A DNA stretch of 64,000 bases from Propionibacteriaceae bacterium (GTDB taxonomy: Bacteria > Actinomycetota > Actinomycetes > Propionibacteriales > Propionibacteriaceae): the NCBI GenBank assembly GCA_025965155.1, contig JAOPXN010000099.1:1-64000 (forward strand). Reading direction: 5' to 3'. The notes below the pieces were generated by a model. That model worked only from the letters and a program-made list of their open reading frames with translations. It was not told the origin of the DNA and searched no databases. How positions within the stretch are numbered: the stretch's first letter is position 1; every line of letters starts with the position of its first letter. Below, in pieces: positions 35,527 to 44,533 of the stretch. Made by a program: the position numbers and the translations under genes.

Positions 35527-37037
35527 TACGCCTCCAGGAACTCGATCACCGCGGCCAGGTCGAACGGCCCGGCCACCGAGTTGAGGCAGAAGGTCTCGTA
35601 GTAGCGGTAGCTCAACAGCCCCTGCAGCCGCCGCCGGAACTCCGGGCGGTCCAGGTCGACGTAGCGGTACCGGATCCGTCCACTCTCCACCTGGTTGGTG
35701 GCCAGCCCGTAGGCGTGGTGCAGCCCACCTGAGACAGTGATATCGGTGGTGGAGCGGAACCTCGACGCTGAGGTGCGCTTGAACTCGTCGGCGAAGTGTT
35801 CCTCCAGCTCCGTCACCAGCGAGCGGCTGAGAGCCTGCGGGGTGTGCTGGTACTTCCAGGACAACTCCTGCCCGGTCACCCGTGCCACCAGCCGCCGGTT
35901 GTTCTTGCCTGAGGCGTCGGGGGCGAGGTCGCTGGGTACCGGGTCGCCGACCGGTACGGTCGTTGTGGAGAGGAACGCCTTCGGCTTCCCGTCAGGGGTG
36001 AAGAACTGTTCCGGGGAGACCGGGCGCCCGAGGAAGAAGTCGTCGTTGAAGTAGAGGTAGTGGTCCGCTAGGCCGCTGATGCGATGCAGGTTCGCCTCAA
36101 TTGCCTGAGAGTTGAAGGTCGGGAGCTGCTCGGGCTCGGGCCAGATGTCACGGTGGTCGACCACACTGATCCGAGGGTCGTCCCTCAGCCAGGCGGGCCG
36201 CTGCCCGGCGGTGACGAGCCAGATGTGGTGGATCCAGGGTGCGAACTCGCTGATCGAGCGCAGGCTGAATCGCAGTTCGTCGGCCTGATGGAACCGGGCG
36301 CTCTCGGTGGCCGCCTGAGTCAGGTTGCGCCCTGGCGGTGTCGACAGATACGAGGCACGCCACTGCGGATCGTCCGCGTCCACCCAGGTGTAGACCGCGT
36401 CGATAGGAAAGTCGACCATCGCCGAGGGCGGTGCCGGGGGCGCGAAGCAGATCTCCACCCCCGCCTCCGTACCGATGGTGCGTGACCCGGTCGGATTCTG
36501 CACGTGCCGGGTCACCAGCCAGCGAGAGCCGGACGGCGGCGTTCCGGCCAGCTCGGCTGGGCGCCCGAGTGAGGTCAGGGGCAGCCGTGCTGCGGCGTAC
36601 TCGATCCCGACGACCGTGGCCGTGGCCCGGGCAGCCAGCTCCACGGCCGGGGACGCAGTCTTGATCCGCTGCACCATCGTCCCGGGATGTCGCTCATGCA
36701 TCGCCCGCAACACCTCGAAGACCTTGCTGCGGTCCGCATCGACGTACAGCACTGGAGGTTGACCCCACGGGCGGGCCCGCTGCCGGACCTCAACGCCCCC
36801 CTCGGCCAGCGCCGACCGCAGCAAACTCAGCCATGCCTGCCGGTGCCGGTCGAAGCGGGGGCAGGGCTCAGTCTCGGCGGAGGAGTCCTGGGAGGTGCCG
36901 AGGTAGACGCCATGCGGGCTGTGGGCCACGACCGACTGGGTCACGGACCGGGCGACGTCGCGTACCCGGTAGACCCACGAACGCCGTCCGCCGTCGCCGG
37001 GACCGGCTGCCTTGGTAAGGGGCTCGGGCGGACTCAT
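35457..37037 (-). CDS. Stealth family sugar-phosphate transferase (third of three)
   Basis: A 526-residue protein. CR1 is near residue 210 (FPIDAVYTWVDADDPQW). CR2 spans ~240-335 (HQADELRFSLRSISEFAPWI, TFNSQAIEANLHRIS, YFNDDFFLGRP). CR3 lies at ~380-450, and near ~490 the CR4-like segment reads FCLNSVAG instead of FCINDAG, so the usual aspartate is replaced by serine. It ends in the Stealth-typical YYPCPSDWELG followed by a short acidic tail. It is 34 bp downstream of the MFS gene on the same strand. Its end overlaps the second Stealth gene by 70 nt. With three diverged Stealth proteins in one locus, each probably makes a different phosphodiester linkage. Confidence 0.93.
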   Translation of the reverse strand: MSPPEPLTKAAGPGDGGRRSWVYRVRDVARSVTQSVVAHSPHGVYLGTSQDSSAETEPCPRFDRHRQAWLSLLRSALAEGGVEVRQRARPWGQPPVLYVDADRSKVFEVLRAMHERHPGTMVQRIKTASPAVELAARATATVVGIEYAAARLPLTSLGRPAELAGTPPSGSRWLVTRHVQNPTGSRTIGTEAGVEICFAPPAPPSAMVDFPIDAVYTWVDADDPQWRASYLSTPPGRNLTQAATESARFHQADELRFSLRSISEFAPWIHHIWLVTAGQRPAWLRDDPRISVVDHRDIWPEPEQLPTFNSQAIEANLHRISGLADHYLYFNDDFFLGRPVSPEQFFTPDGKPKAFLSTTTVPVGDPVPSDLAPDASGKNNRRLVARVTGQELSWKYQHTPQALSRSLVTELEEHFADEFKRTSASRFRSTTDITVSGGLHHAYGLATNQVESGRIRYRYVDLDRPEFRRRLQGLLSYRYYETFCLNSVAGPFDLAAVIEFLEAYYPCPSDWELGGEGSSNDDGCGK

Positions 37038-37071
37038 GGGGGTGGAGGAACCCTTTCCTAGCGGGTGCGCC

Positions 37072-38301
37072 TTACCTTAGCGTGACGGACTCCCGCCGGG
37101 CGGCGGCGTCGACCGGCGTGGCGGGGGTCCGTACGCACAGTGCGGCCAGGATCAGCAGCAGCCCGATGGCGATGATGCCGGCAAAGCCTGCCTGGGCCCC
37201 CCACCGGTCGATCACCTGTCCGAGCGAGGCCGCGCCGGCCGCCACACCGCCGGCCATCCCGGTTGAGGTCCAGCCGAGCGCCTCGGTGAGCCGGCTGCGC
37301 GGCACAGCTTCTTGGGTGACAGCGACCGAGGCGATCAGGGTTGGTGCAATCGCGAGCCCGCTGAGCGTCAGCAGGACGGCGACCAGCGCCGGGTGGCTGA
37401 CGAAAGGGAGTGGCAGCACCGACAGGGCCAGCAGCACCGCTCCGACCCGGAACCGGCGAGCCGGCGACACCTTCCACTGGATCGTGCCTGTCACCAGGCC
37501 GGAGATGAGGGAGCCGAACGCCCAGGCCATCACGATGAAGCCGGAGAACCGCAGTACCCCGGCCTCAGTGGCGAAAGCTACGACGACGACCTCCATTCCC
37601 CCGAACAGTGCGCCCAGGCTGGCGCAGGCGACGACGATCGGGACCAGCAGTCCCGGCGACAGCCGGACGGCCGCCGCATGATCGTCGTGGGCTGACATCA
37701 CCGGGGGCTGCGTGCTCCGCTGCGCGGCCAACCACAGCGCGCCGGCCATGCCGAGGACGACGCAGACCGCCAGGCCGAGACCGGGGTGGAAGGTTGTGGC
37801 CAGCAGCGTCACCAGCACCGGGCCGATGATGAACACCATCTCGTCGACCACTGCCTCCAGCGCGTAAGCAGTGTTGAGCAGCGAGTCGTCCTTGAGCCGA
37901 TGAGCCCAGCGGGCACGAACCGAGGAACCGGCGGAGGAGAAGCCAAGCCCGACACCGACCGCGGCCAGTATGGTCACAACCAGCGGCAGCTCGGCCAGCA
38001 CGGTGACCACCAGCAAGCTGAGACTGACGTTGCAGATCAGCGCCGCGGTGATCAACACCCGGGCCTGCCCGGCCCGGTCGATCATCCGTCCCCACAGGGG
38101 CGCTGTGACGGCTCCGGCGAGCGTGGCGCAGCCCGTCACCAGCCCTGCCCAGCCGAAGGAGCCGGTCTCGATCGAGATCAGCAGCACGATGCCCAGGCCT
38201 GTCATGGACAGCGGCATCCGGGCGATGAAGCCGGCCAGGCTGAAACTCCGGGACGCGTGATCGGACAGAACTCGTCCGTACGCGCCAAACCCGCCCGCCA
38301 C
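37072..38301 (-). CDS. MFS transporter
   Basis: A ~409-residue membrane protein with about 12 hydrophobic helices. Early features are SFSLAGFIARMPLSMTGLGI and, between helices 2 and 3, PLWGRMIDRAGQARVL, matching the MFS loop G-x-x-x-D-R-x-G-x-R/K. Best fit is the group of small actinobacterial MFS exporters of unknown substrate. The frame is open back to a GTG at 38328, but the GTG at 38301 has an excellent GGGAG 7 nt upstream and is preferred. With that start, 30 bp separate it from the divergent ferrochelatase gene. It may be co-transcribed with the third Stealth gene downstream; whether it has a role in surface polymer synthesis is unknown. Confidence 0.9.
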   Translation of the reverse strand: MAGGFGAYGRVLSDHASRSFSLAGFIARMPLSMTGLGIVLLISIETGSFGWAGLVTGCATLAGAVTAPLWGRMIDRAGQARVLITAALICNVSLSLLVVTVLAELPLVVTILAAVGVGLGFSSAGSSVRARWAHRLKDDSLLNTAYALEAVVDEMVFIIGPVLVTLLATTFHPGLGLAVCVVLGMAGALWLAAQRSTQPPVMSAHDDHAAAVRLSPGLLVPIVVACASLGALFGGMEVVVVAFATEAGVLRFSGFIVMAWAFGSLISGLVTGTIQWKVSPARRFRVGAVLLALSVLPLPFVSHPALVAVLLTLSGLAIAPTLIASVAVTQEAVPRSRLTEALGWTSTGMAGGVAAGAASLGQVIDRWGAQAGFAGIIAIGLLLILAALCVRTPATPVDAAARRESVTLR

Positions 38302-38331
38302 CCGTTTCTCCCTCTTTGCGAAGATCACTGT

Positions 38332-39462
38332 GTGAGTGATCCTGTCGAGCCTCGTCAGCCAGCTGGCAACCAGCTGGACCCGTACGACGCCGTGGTGCTG
38401 GTGTCGTTCGGTGGGCCGGAGAAACCCGAAGACGTCGTTCCGTTCCTAGAGAATGTCACCCGCGGGCGAGGCATCCCGCGGGAGCGGCTTGAACAGGTCG
38501 GCCAGCACTACTTCTTGTTCGGCGGCAAGAGCCCGATCAACCGACAGTGTCGCATGCTGCTCGATGCCCTCGGCGCCGAGTTCGAGCGGCGGGGGATCGA
38601 CGTGCCGCTCTACTGGGGCAATCGCAACTGGCACCCTTATCTGACCGACACCTTCGCCCAGCTGGAAGCCGACGGCCACCGCCGGGTGCTGGCGGTGATG
38701 ACCAGCGCGTACCCGTCGTACTCCTCCTGCCGTCAGTACCGGGAGAACCTGTTCGACGCGGCTCAGGGCACCGGGCTGCGGGTGGACCGGCTGCGCCACT
38801 ACGCCCACCATCCTGGCTTTGTCACGGCCTCGGTCGATGCGACGCTGGCCGCGCTCGACCAGCTGGGCGATGACGCAGCCGACGCCCGGCTGGTCTTCGT
38901 CACCCACTCCATCCCGACGGCGATGGCGCAGACGTCGGGCCCGCCGCCCAAGAGCGCCGACGGTGGGTATGTCGACTGGCACCGTGCTGTCCGTGACGAG
39001 GTGACCTACCAGGTCAGCCAGTCTCGGGGCGCCGAGTACGAGGCCGACCTCGTCTACTGCTCCCGCTCCGGACCACCGACGCAGCCCTGGTTGGAACCCG
39101 ACATCAACGACCACCTGACCGACCTCGCCGGTCGGGGCGTCCGCGCAGTGGTGGCCATCCCGATCGGGTTCATCTCCGACCACATGGAGGTGATCTACGA
39201 CCTCGACACCGAAGCCAGCCAGACCGCGGCCGAGCTGGGCCTTGGTTTCGCCCGGGCGGCAACGGCCGGCGTCGACCCCACGTTCGTGGCCGGGTTGGCC
39301 GACCTGATGGTGGAGCGGGCCGGTATGGCGCGCGGCGACTCTGTCCCGCAGCCGGTGATGCGCGGCGGGACGGTCGGGCGGTACGAATGCCTGCCCAACT
39401 GCTGTCCGAACGGCCGACAGCCCGACCGCCCGTCGCTGTGTCAGAGCGTGTCGGCGCTCTGA
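38332..39462 (+). CDS. hemH: Ferrochelatase (coproporphyrin-type, likely [2Fe-2S])
   Basis: A 376-residue enzyme starting at GTG. It inserts Fe2+ into a porphyrin; in actinobacteria the pathway runs through coproporphyrin III (CpfC). Seen: YDAVVLVSFGGPEKPEDV at the N-terminus, TSAYPSYSSCRQYREN, FVTHSIPTAMA with the conserved histidine, YCSRSGPPTQPWLEPDIND and IPIGFISDHMEVIYDLD with the catalytic His-x-Glu region. The C-terminus has clustered cysteines (CLPNCC). Together with the SSC cysteine they fit the [2Fe-2S] ligands described for mycobacterial ferrochelatase. Upstream in-frame sequence is antisense to the MFS gene and is not used. It converges with glycerate kinase. Confidence 0.96.
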   Translation: MSDPVEPRQPAGNQLDPYDAVVLVSFGGPEKPEDVVPFLENVTRGRGIPRERLEQVGQHYFLFGGKSPINRQCRMLLDALGAEFERRGIDVPLYWGNRNWHPYLTDTFAQLEADGHRRVLAVMTSAYPSYSSCRQYRENLFDAAQGTGLRVDRLRHYAHHPGFVTASVDATLAALDQLGDDAADARLVFVTHSIPTAMAQTSGPPPKSADGGYVDWHRAVRDEVTYQVSQSRGAEYEADLVYCSRSGPPTQPWLEPDINDHLTDLAGRGVRAVVAIPIGFISDHMEVIYDLDTEASQTAAELGLGFARAATAGVDPTFVAGLADLMVERAGMARGDSVPQPVMRGGTVGRYECLPNCCPNGRQPDRPSLCQSVSAL

Positions 39463-39508
39463 CCCGTCACTCGTTTCGACGCGCAGCGCTCAGACAGCAC
39501 AACAGGTG

Positions 39509-40594
39509 TCAACCGAGTGCGGCGGCGGCCCGCCGGCCGGCCTCCACCAGCCACCGGTGTGGGTGGGCCATCGCCGGCGGCACAGCGCCGGCCAGGCCGA
39601 CCAGCGACTCGGTCCACAGGTCGTCAGGCCGTACGGCAACCTGACCGGCGACCACGGCCCGCCGCGCCCCGTGCCGAGCGGCGAGGCCGAGCACATGTCC
39701 GACCACCTTGCCCTGCAGCGAGGTCGAGTCGAACCGGCCTTCACCGCTGATCACGATATCCGCGGAACGGACCGCATCGTCGTAGCCGGTCAGCCGGGAG
39801 ATGTAGGCAGCCCCTGGCACCAAGGTGCCGCCCAGACCGGTCACCAGCCCGTAGCCGCAGCCGCCGGCGGCGCCCATCCCGGGCAAGTCGGTTGGGCCGC
39901 CCAGCACGGTCGCGAGCCGGGCCAGCGCCGCGTCCAGCACAGCGACCTCCGCCGGCAGGGCGCCTTTCTGGGGGCCGAAGACCGCGGCGGCGCCGGTCGG
40001 ACCGAGCAGCGGTGAGGTGACGTCGGTCAGGATGGTCAACCGCTCCGGCCGGCGGACCGCTCCGCGGATCGAGGCCAGCCGATCCAGGGCGCTGCCGCCC
40101 GGCGGAAGCGGCCGGCCCGAGACGTCCAACAGCTCCAGCCCGAGCGCCACCAAGGCCCCGGCCGCCCCATCGGTGGAGGCTGAGCCGCCCAGCCCCACGA
40201 TCAGATGTTTCACCCCATGGCTGACGGCGTCGTCGATCACCTGACCCAGCCCGAAGCTGGTCGCATTCAGCGGGTCCGGCGCCTGCATCAGCGGGAGCCC
40301 CGACATCTGAGCCAGCTCGGTCACGGCTGTCCCGTCAGCCAGCTCCAGCCAGCAGCCGCGGACCGGCCGTCCGTCCGGGCCGGTCACCCCATCCACCCAG
40401 TGCCGAGTCGACCCGGCCTGCGTCGCCTCGACAGCATCCATGGTGCCCTCGCCACCGTCAGCCTGCGGCAACAACACCAACGAGTCGCGTGCGCGCACCT
40501 CCCGCCAGCCCTGCGCGATCGCCGCCGCGACGTCCGCAGCCGCCAACGATCCCTTGAAGGAGTCGGGCGCAATCACCACCGACCGTTCCGTCAT
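39509..40594 (-). CDS. Glycerate kinase
   Basis: A 361-residue protein of the GckA/GlxK (PF02595) family, which phosphorylates D-glycerate with ATP in glyoxylate and serine-type metabolism. Typical features: the start VVIAPDSFKGSLAAADVA, LLPQADGGEGTMDAV, FGLGQVIDDAVSHGV, LIVGLGGSASTDGAAG, GAAGGCGYGL and ISGEGRFDSTSLQGK. The ATG at 40594 has GAGGGAG a few bases upstream. It is monocistronic by position: divergent from the S9 peptidase (254-bp gap) and convergent with ferrochelatase. Whether the product is 2- or 3-phosphoglycerate is not decided by sequence reading alone. Confidence 0.95.
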   Translation of the reverse strand: MTERSVVIAPDSFKGSLAAADVAAAIAQGWREVRARDSLVLLPQADGGEGTMDAVEATQAGSTRHWVDGVTGPDGRPVRGCWLELADGTAVTELAQMSGLPLMQAPDPLNATSFGLGQVIDDAVSHGVKHLIVGLGGSASTDGAAGALVALGLELLDVSGRPLPPGGSALDRLASIRGAVRRPERLTILTDVTSPLLGPTGAAAVFGPQKGALPAEVAVLDAALARLATVLGGPTDLPGMGAAGGCGYGLVTGLGGTLVPGAAYISRLTGYDDAVRSADIVISGEGRFDSTSLQGKVVGHVLGLAARHGARRAVVAGQVAVRPDDLWTESLVGLAGAVPPAMAHPHRWLVEAGRRAAAALG

Positions 40595-40848
40595 GTTTCT
40601 CCCTCTGCCGCGCTTTCACTGAGTGGTATTCGCCGAGGTCGCCGTCGAACGGGTCACCGTGGTGCGTCGTGCAGCACCCACGACGCCGTGCCCACTGGAG
40701 GCCGTACCCGGGGGTAGCTCGGCGACGTGGGATAGTCGCTGGGCGACCTCATCCTTCCTCGCAGTGCCATGCGGTGCGCCTTCGCTGCCTTGATGTCCCA
40801 CCCGCGCGGCGAAGGTGATGCACTATTTCGTTTTAAAGGAGCCTTCCT

Positions 40849-43020
40849 GTGACCCGCCCAGAGTTCTTGCGCCCGACCGCCAGCGACCCCGATGCTCACA
40901 CAGAGTCCGATTCTCACACAGGGCCCGATTCTCACGTGGCCGCCGCCGACCTCTCCGCGGCGCCCGAGGAGGCCACTGAGGAGCCGGGCGCCGGTGGTTC
41001 CCCGTGGGCGGACCTGAACGCCTACGTGGCAACCCCCCGCTTGGGCGGGTTGGTTCTGGGACCGGACGGACACCTGCTGGTCTCGGTGTCCGCACTCGAC
41101 CCCACCAAGACCGCGTACCGCAGCGCCTGGTGGCGGGTGGACACCACCGGCGAAAGGCCGGCCCGCCGCTACACCCGGTCGGTTGAGGGGGAGTCAGCCG
41201 CGGCCTTCCTTCCGGACGGCAGCCTGCTGTTCACCTCCAAGCGTCCGGTGCCGCCCACCGGGGACGACGACTCCGACGATGTCGGCGCGACCTGGTGCCT
41301 GCCGGCGGGCGGCGGCGAGGCGTACGTCCTGGCCCGGCGCGACGGCGGCTGGCAGAACATCATCACCGCCCGCGACACCGGCTCGGCGTTGTTTGCGGCC
41401 GGAGTCCACGCCGGTGCCGCAGATGAGGCCGCCGATGCGGCGAAGCGCAAGCTTCGCTCAAAACGCAAGATCTCGGCCATCTTGCACGAGGGGTATCCGG
41501 TGCGTTTCTGGGACCACGATCTGGGGCTGGAGGAGACCCACCTGCTCGCGGTTGAGCTGGGTGCCGACAGCGAGGGCGACCGGAACGTACGCCCCGGGGA
41601 CTTCCATGACCTGATCCCGGACGCGGGCCGCCGCATCGGCTCATCGGTGTCGTTGGCGGCGGACGGCCGGTTCGCGGTGCTGGACTGGTTGGATCCGCGC
41701 CCAGGCGGCGAGACCGTCTCCTCGGTCGCCGCAGTCGAGATCGCAACCGGCCATCGCGAGGTGCTGTCCGGCGCCGACGACGAGGTGGAGTTCGGCTCAG
41801 CGGTCATCTCCGACGACAGCAGCCTGGTCGCCTGCGTACGGGAGCGGCGGTCCACCCCGCAGGTCGCGCCGGACCAGGAGCTGTGGCTGGTCGAGCGCGA
41901 GACGGGTGCCGGCCGCCCGCTGGCACCGGAGTGGGATGCCTGGCCGAACCCGATCGGGTTCTCCCCGGACCGCCGCACCCTCTACGTCGTTGTGGACGAG
42001 GACGGCCACGGACCTCTGTATGCGGTGGACGTGGCCACCGGGGACCGTCGCCGGCTGACGCAGCAAGGTACTCACTCCTCGGTCCGGCTGTCAGCCGACG
42101 GGGAGGTGCTGTACGCGGTCCGCTCCTCCTACACCGACCCCGGCAGCATCGTCGCCGTGTCGACTCGCGACGCGACCTCGACGGTGTTGCCTGCGCCGGT
42201 CAGCTATCCAGAGCTTCCCGGGCGGCTGGAGAACGTCGAGACGGTGGCCGCCGACGGTGCCCGGGTCCGCGGCTATCTGCTGCTGCCCGAGGGCGCCTCC
42301 GAGGCCGAGCCGGTGCCGCTGCTGCTGTGGATCCACGGCGGTCCGCTGGGATCGTGGAACGCCTGGTCCTGGCGCTGGTGCCCCTGGCTGATGGTCGCCC
42401 AGGGGTACGCGGTGCTGCTGCCGGATCCGGCACTGTCCACCGGCTACGGCCTGGACTTCATCCAGCGCGGGTGGGGTTCCTGGGGCGGCGCGCCGTACAC
42501 GGACCTGATGGCGATCACCGACCAGGTTGCACAGCGCAGCGACATCGACCACTCCCGCACCGCGGCCATGGGTGGGTCCTTCGGTGGTTACATGGCGAAC
42601 TGGGTGGCCGGACACACGGACCGCTTCTCCGCCATCGTCAGCCACGCCAGCCTGTGGAACCTGGAGTCGTTCGGCCCCACCACGGATGCGTCGTGGTACT
42701 GGGCTCGTGAGCTGTCGGCGCAGATGCAGGCCGAGCACTCGCCACACCGGCACGCCGAGAACATCACCACACCGATGCTGGTCATCCACGGTGACAAGGA
42801 CTACCGGGTGCCGATCTCGGAAGGGCTGGCGCTGTGGTGGTCCCTGGTCTCGGGCTACCAGGGGCCCCCGGAGAAGCTCCCGCACAAGTTCTTGTACTTC
42901 CCGGACGAGAACCACTGGATCCTTACCCCACAGCATTCCGTCGTCTGGTACCAGACCGTGCTGGCCTTTCTTCAGGCCCATCTCGGAGACGGGAATTTTG
43001 CGCGGCCGGAGACGTTATAG
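40849..43020 (+). CDS. S9 family (prolyl oligopeptidase-like) serine peptidase
   Basis: A 723-residue cytosolic-looking protein with a GTG start and a clear AAAGGAG 7 nt upstream. Residues ~60-460 are the beta-propeller (WD/TolB-like blades such as ISDDSSLVACVRE and FSPDRRTLYVVV). Residues ~480-720 are an alpha/beta-hydrolase: LLWIHGGPLGSWNAWSW forms the oxyanion side, the nucleophile serine is in MGGSFGGYMANW (about residue 577), the aspartate in HGDKDYRVPI (about 648) and the histidine in PDENHWI (about 688). It likely cleaves short peptides such as acylaminoacyl or prolyl peptides. The first ~50 residues are acidic and contain three 18-nt repeats (DAHTES, DSHTGP, DSHVAA). No neighbour suggests a pathway. 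Confidence 0.94.
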   Translation: MTRPEFLRPTASDPDAHTESDSHTGPDSHVAAADLSAAPEEATEEPGAGGSPWADLNAYVATPRLGGLVLGPDGHLLVSVSALDPTKTAYRSAWWRVDTTGERPARRYTRSVEGESAAAFLPDGSLLFTSKRPVPPTGDDDSDDVGATWCLPAGGGEAYVLARRDGGWQNIITARDTGSALFAAGVHAGAADEAADAAKRKLRSKRKISAILHEGYPVRFWDHDLGLEETHLLAVELGADSEGDRNVRPGDFHDLIPDAGRRIGSSVSLAADGRFAVLDWLDPRPGGETVSSVAAVEIATGHREVLSGADDEVEFGSAVISDDSSLVACVRERRSTPQVAPDQELWLVERETGAGRPLAPEWDAWPNPIGFSPDRRTLYVVVDEDGHGPLYAVDVATGDRRRLTQQGTHSSVRLSADGEVLYAVRSSYTDPGSIVAVSTRDATSTVLPAPVSYPELPGRLENVETVAADGARVRGYLLLPEGASEAEPVPLLLWIHGGPLGSWNAWSWRWCPWLMVAQGYAVLLPDPALSTGYGLDFIQRGWGSWGGAPYTDLMAITDQVAQRSDIDHSRTAAMGGSFGGYMANWVAGHTDRFSAIVSHASLWNLESFGPTTDASWYWARELSAQMQAEHSPHRHAENITTPMLVIHGDKDYRVPISEGLALWWSLVSGYQGPPEKLPHKFLYFPDENHWILTPQHSVVWYQTVLAFLQAHLGDGNFARPETL
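40890..40943. repeat. 18-nt tandem repeats at the N-terminus of the S9 peptidase
   Basis: Three consecutive 18-nt units encode DAHTES, DSHTGP and DSHVAA. The first two differ at only a few bases. They lie in an acidic, probably disordered lead before the propeller domain. Confidence 0.7.
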
Positions 43021-43089
43021 CGGGCGCAAGGCTGGGCAGTACAGAGTTCGTGTGATATGCATGCGCACGACCAGAGGTAGATGAGAACT

Positions 43090-43101
43090 GGGCATATGCC
43101 C
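43090..43101. promoter_or_regulatory. 12-bp palindrome in the DUF4193 leader
   Basis: A perfect inverted repeat (GGGCATATGCCC) ends 16 nt before the DUF4193 start codon, directly before the purine-rich ribosome binding site (GGGGGAAGGGAAAG). It could be an operator or a small RNA hairpin controlling ribosome access. Position is seen; function is a guess. Confidence 0.45.
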
Positions 43102-43117
43102 CAGGGGGAAGGGAAAG

Positions 43118-43420
43118 ATGGCGACAGATTACGACGCCCCACGCAAGACCGAAGAAGAGCTGAACGAAGACAGCATCGAAGAGCTGAAGACTCGACGTAA
43201 CGATAAGAACTCGGGGAAAGTCGATGAGGACGAGGCCGAGGCCGCGGAAGCTTTCGAGCTGCCGGGTGCGGACCTGTCCCACGAGGAGCTGACGGTTCGG
43301 GTATTGCCCCGTCAGTCCGATGAGTTCACCTGCGCCGGCTGTTTCCTGGTCCGGCACCGCAGCCAGATCGCGGAGGAACGGCCGAATGGTGACGCCTACT
43401 GCTATGACTGCGCCGGCTGA
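43118..43420 (+). CDS. DUF4193 domain protein, small zinc-ribbon-like
   Basis: A 100-residue acidic protein starting MATDYDAPRKTEEELNEDSI. The C-terminal third has two cysteine pairs, CAGC and CYDC, about 27 residues apart, fitting a zinc ribbon. DUF4193 proteins are nearly universal in actinobacteria and unstudied in detail; binding to RNA polymerase or another complex has been suggested only by the fold. The gene has an unusually strong Shine-Dalgarno region, which suggests abundant expression. It is followed by a hairpin and then the DUF3093 gene on the same strand. The set DUF4193, DUF3093 and dut is conserved together in mycobacteria (from memory, Rv2699c to Rv2697c). Confidence 0.94.
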   Translation: MATDYDAPRKTEEELNEDSIEELKTRRNDKNSGKVDEDEAEAAEAFELPGADLSHEELTVRVLPRQSDEFTCAGCFLVRHRSQIAEERPNGDAYCYDCAG

Positions 43421-43464
43421 GCTGGCGCGCCTTTTCGGATCCGGTCCCCAGCGAACCAGGAATA

Positions 43465-43497
43465 CCGTCTCGCGCCGGCTAACCCGACGCGAGACGG
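43465..43497 (+). terminator. Hairpin after the DUF4193 gene
   Basis: A perfect 10-bp stem (CCGTCTCGCG with CGCGAGACGG) and a 13-nt loop, 45 bp after the DUF4193 stop. There is no T-run, which is common for actinobacterial terminators. It lies between the DUF4193 gene and the DUF3093 gene, so it may stop or attenuate read-through into the dut operon. Confidence 0.65.
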
Positions 43498-43565
43498 CGC
43501 TGCCTGAACGGGCCGGAGTCTTGATGAGATCTTCGACAATAGAGCCGACCCCGTAGGTTGGGACT

Positions 43566-44042
43566 GTGCTCTTCCGTGAACGACTATGGGTCCCCGTCAC
43601 CTGGTGGGTGCTGTCGGGCCTTTTCGCATTGTCGATGCTGCTGGCGTTCGGCCTGTACCTCGGATGGATCTGGGGCATGGCCGTCTGCGCCGCGTCGTTC
43701 CTGATCGCCGGCGCCGCTTTCCGGGCGTCGGCGATCTCTATCGCTGTCACCGACAGCGAGGTACGGGTCGGCAGGGCCCGGATCGAGATCGGCTACGTCG
43801 GTGGCTGCACAGCCCTGGACGTAGCGCAGACCCGGCGGCGCAGCGGACCTGAGGCGGACGCCCGGGCCTATCTGGTGCTCCGCCCCTATCTGTCCACCGC
43901 GGTCGAGCTGACCGTCGATGACGCAGCCGACCCCACTCCGTACTGGCTGGTGGGGACCCGTCGCCCGGTGCAGCTCGCCGCCGCGGTCAGCGCGGCGCTG
44001 GGGGCACGGCCCGGGCCGGAGAGCACGAGGCTGACCCAGTGA
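43566..44042 (+). CDS. DUF3093 membrane protein
   Basis: A 158-residue protein with a GTG start. Two hydrophobic helices lie near the N-terminus (about residues 10-30 and 33-52: [20 protein letters not shown], then [16 protein letters not shown]). The rest is a soluble beta-rich part including a [16 protein letters not shown] segment typical of DUF3093. The function is unknown; it is a small actinobacterial membrane protein always near dut. Its stop overlaps the dut start by 4 bp (GTGA), which points to translational coupling. Confidence 0.92.
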   Translation: MLFRERLWVPVTWWVLSGLFALSMLLAFGLYLGWIWGMAVCAASFLIAGAAFRASAISIAVTDSEVRVGRARIEIGYVGGCTALDVAQTRRRSGPEADARAYLVLRPYLSTAVELTVDDAADPTPYWLVGTRRPVQLAAAVSAALGARPGPESTRLTQ

Positions 44043-44533
44043 GCCCCATTCCGGTGGGCCGCGTCGAGGTCCTGCTACATCAGCTCGACCCCGAGCTGGA
44101 GCTCCCGGCGTACGCGCACCCCGGCGATGCGGGCGCCGACCTGAGGTCACGTGAGGACGTTGTGCTGGAGCCGGGGGAGCGGCGTCTGGTTCCAACCGGA
44201 GTCGCGATCGCCCTCCCGGATGGGTACGCCGGCTTCGTGCACCCCCGTTCCGGCCTGGCTGCGCGGCACGGAATCAGCATCGTCAACGCCCCGGGTACGG
44301 TCGATGCCGGCTACCGCGGCGAGATCAAGGTCTGCCTGGTCAACACCGACCGCAGCCACCCGGTACGCATCTCGCGTGGCGACCGGATCGCCCAGCTGGT
44401 TATCCAGGAAGTGGCGCGAGCAGTGTTCCTTCCCGTGGCACAATTGCCCGACTCCGTTCGCGGAGTTGGCGGTCACGGGTCGACCGGGGGAATACTGGGC
44501 AACTCCGAACATCCACAGGAGCAGCAAGCATGA
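44039..44533 (+). CDS. dut: dUTP diphosphatase
   Basis: A 164-residue trimeric-type dUTPase that hydrolyses dUTP to dUMP and pyrophosphate, keeping uracil out of DNA and feeding dTMP synthesis. All five motifs are visible: AGADLRS (1), HPRSGLAAR (2), [11 protein letters not shown] with the catalytic aspartate (3), RGDRIAQLV (4) and the C-terminal GVGGHGSTG arm (5). GTG start coupled to the DUF3093 stop; its own stop overlaps the DUF3710 start as ATGA. Confidence 0.98.
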   Translation: MSPIPVGRVEVLLHQLDPELELPAYAHPGDAGADLRSREDVVLEPGERRLVPTGVAIALPDGYAGFVHPRSGLAARHGISIVNAPGTVDAGYRGEIKVCLVNTDRSHPVRISRGDRIAQLVIQEVARAVFLPVAQLPDSVRGVGGHGSTGGILGNSEHPQEQQA

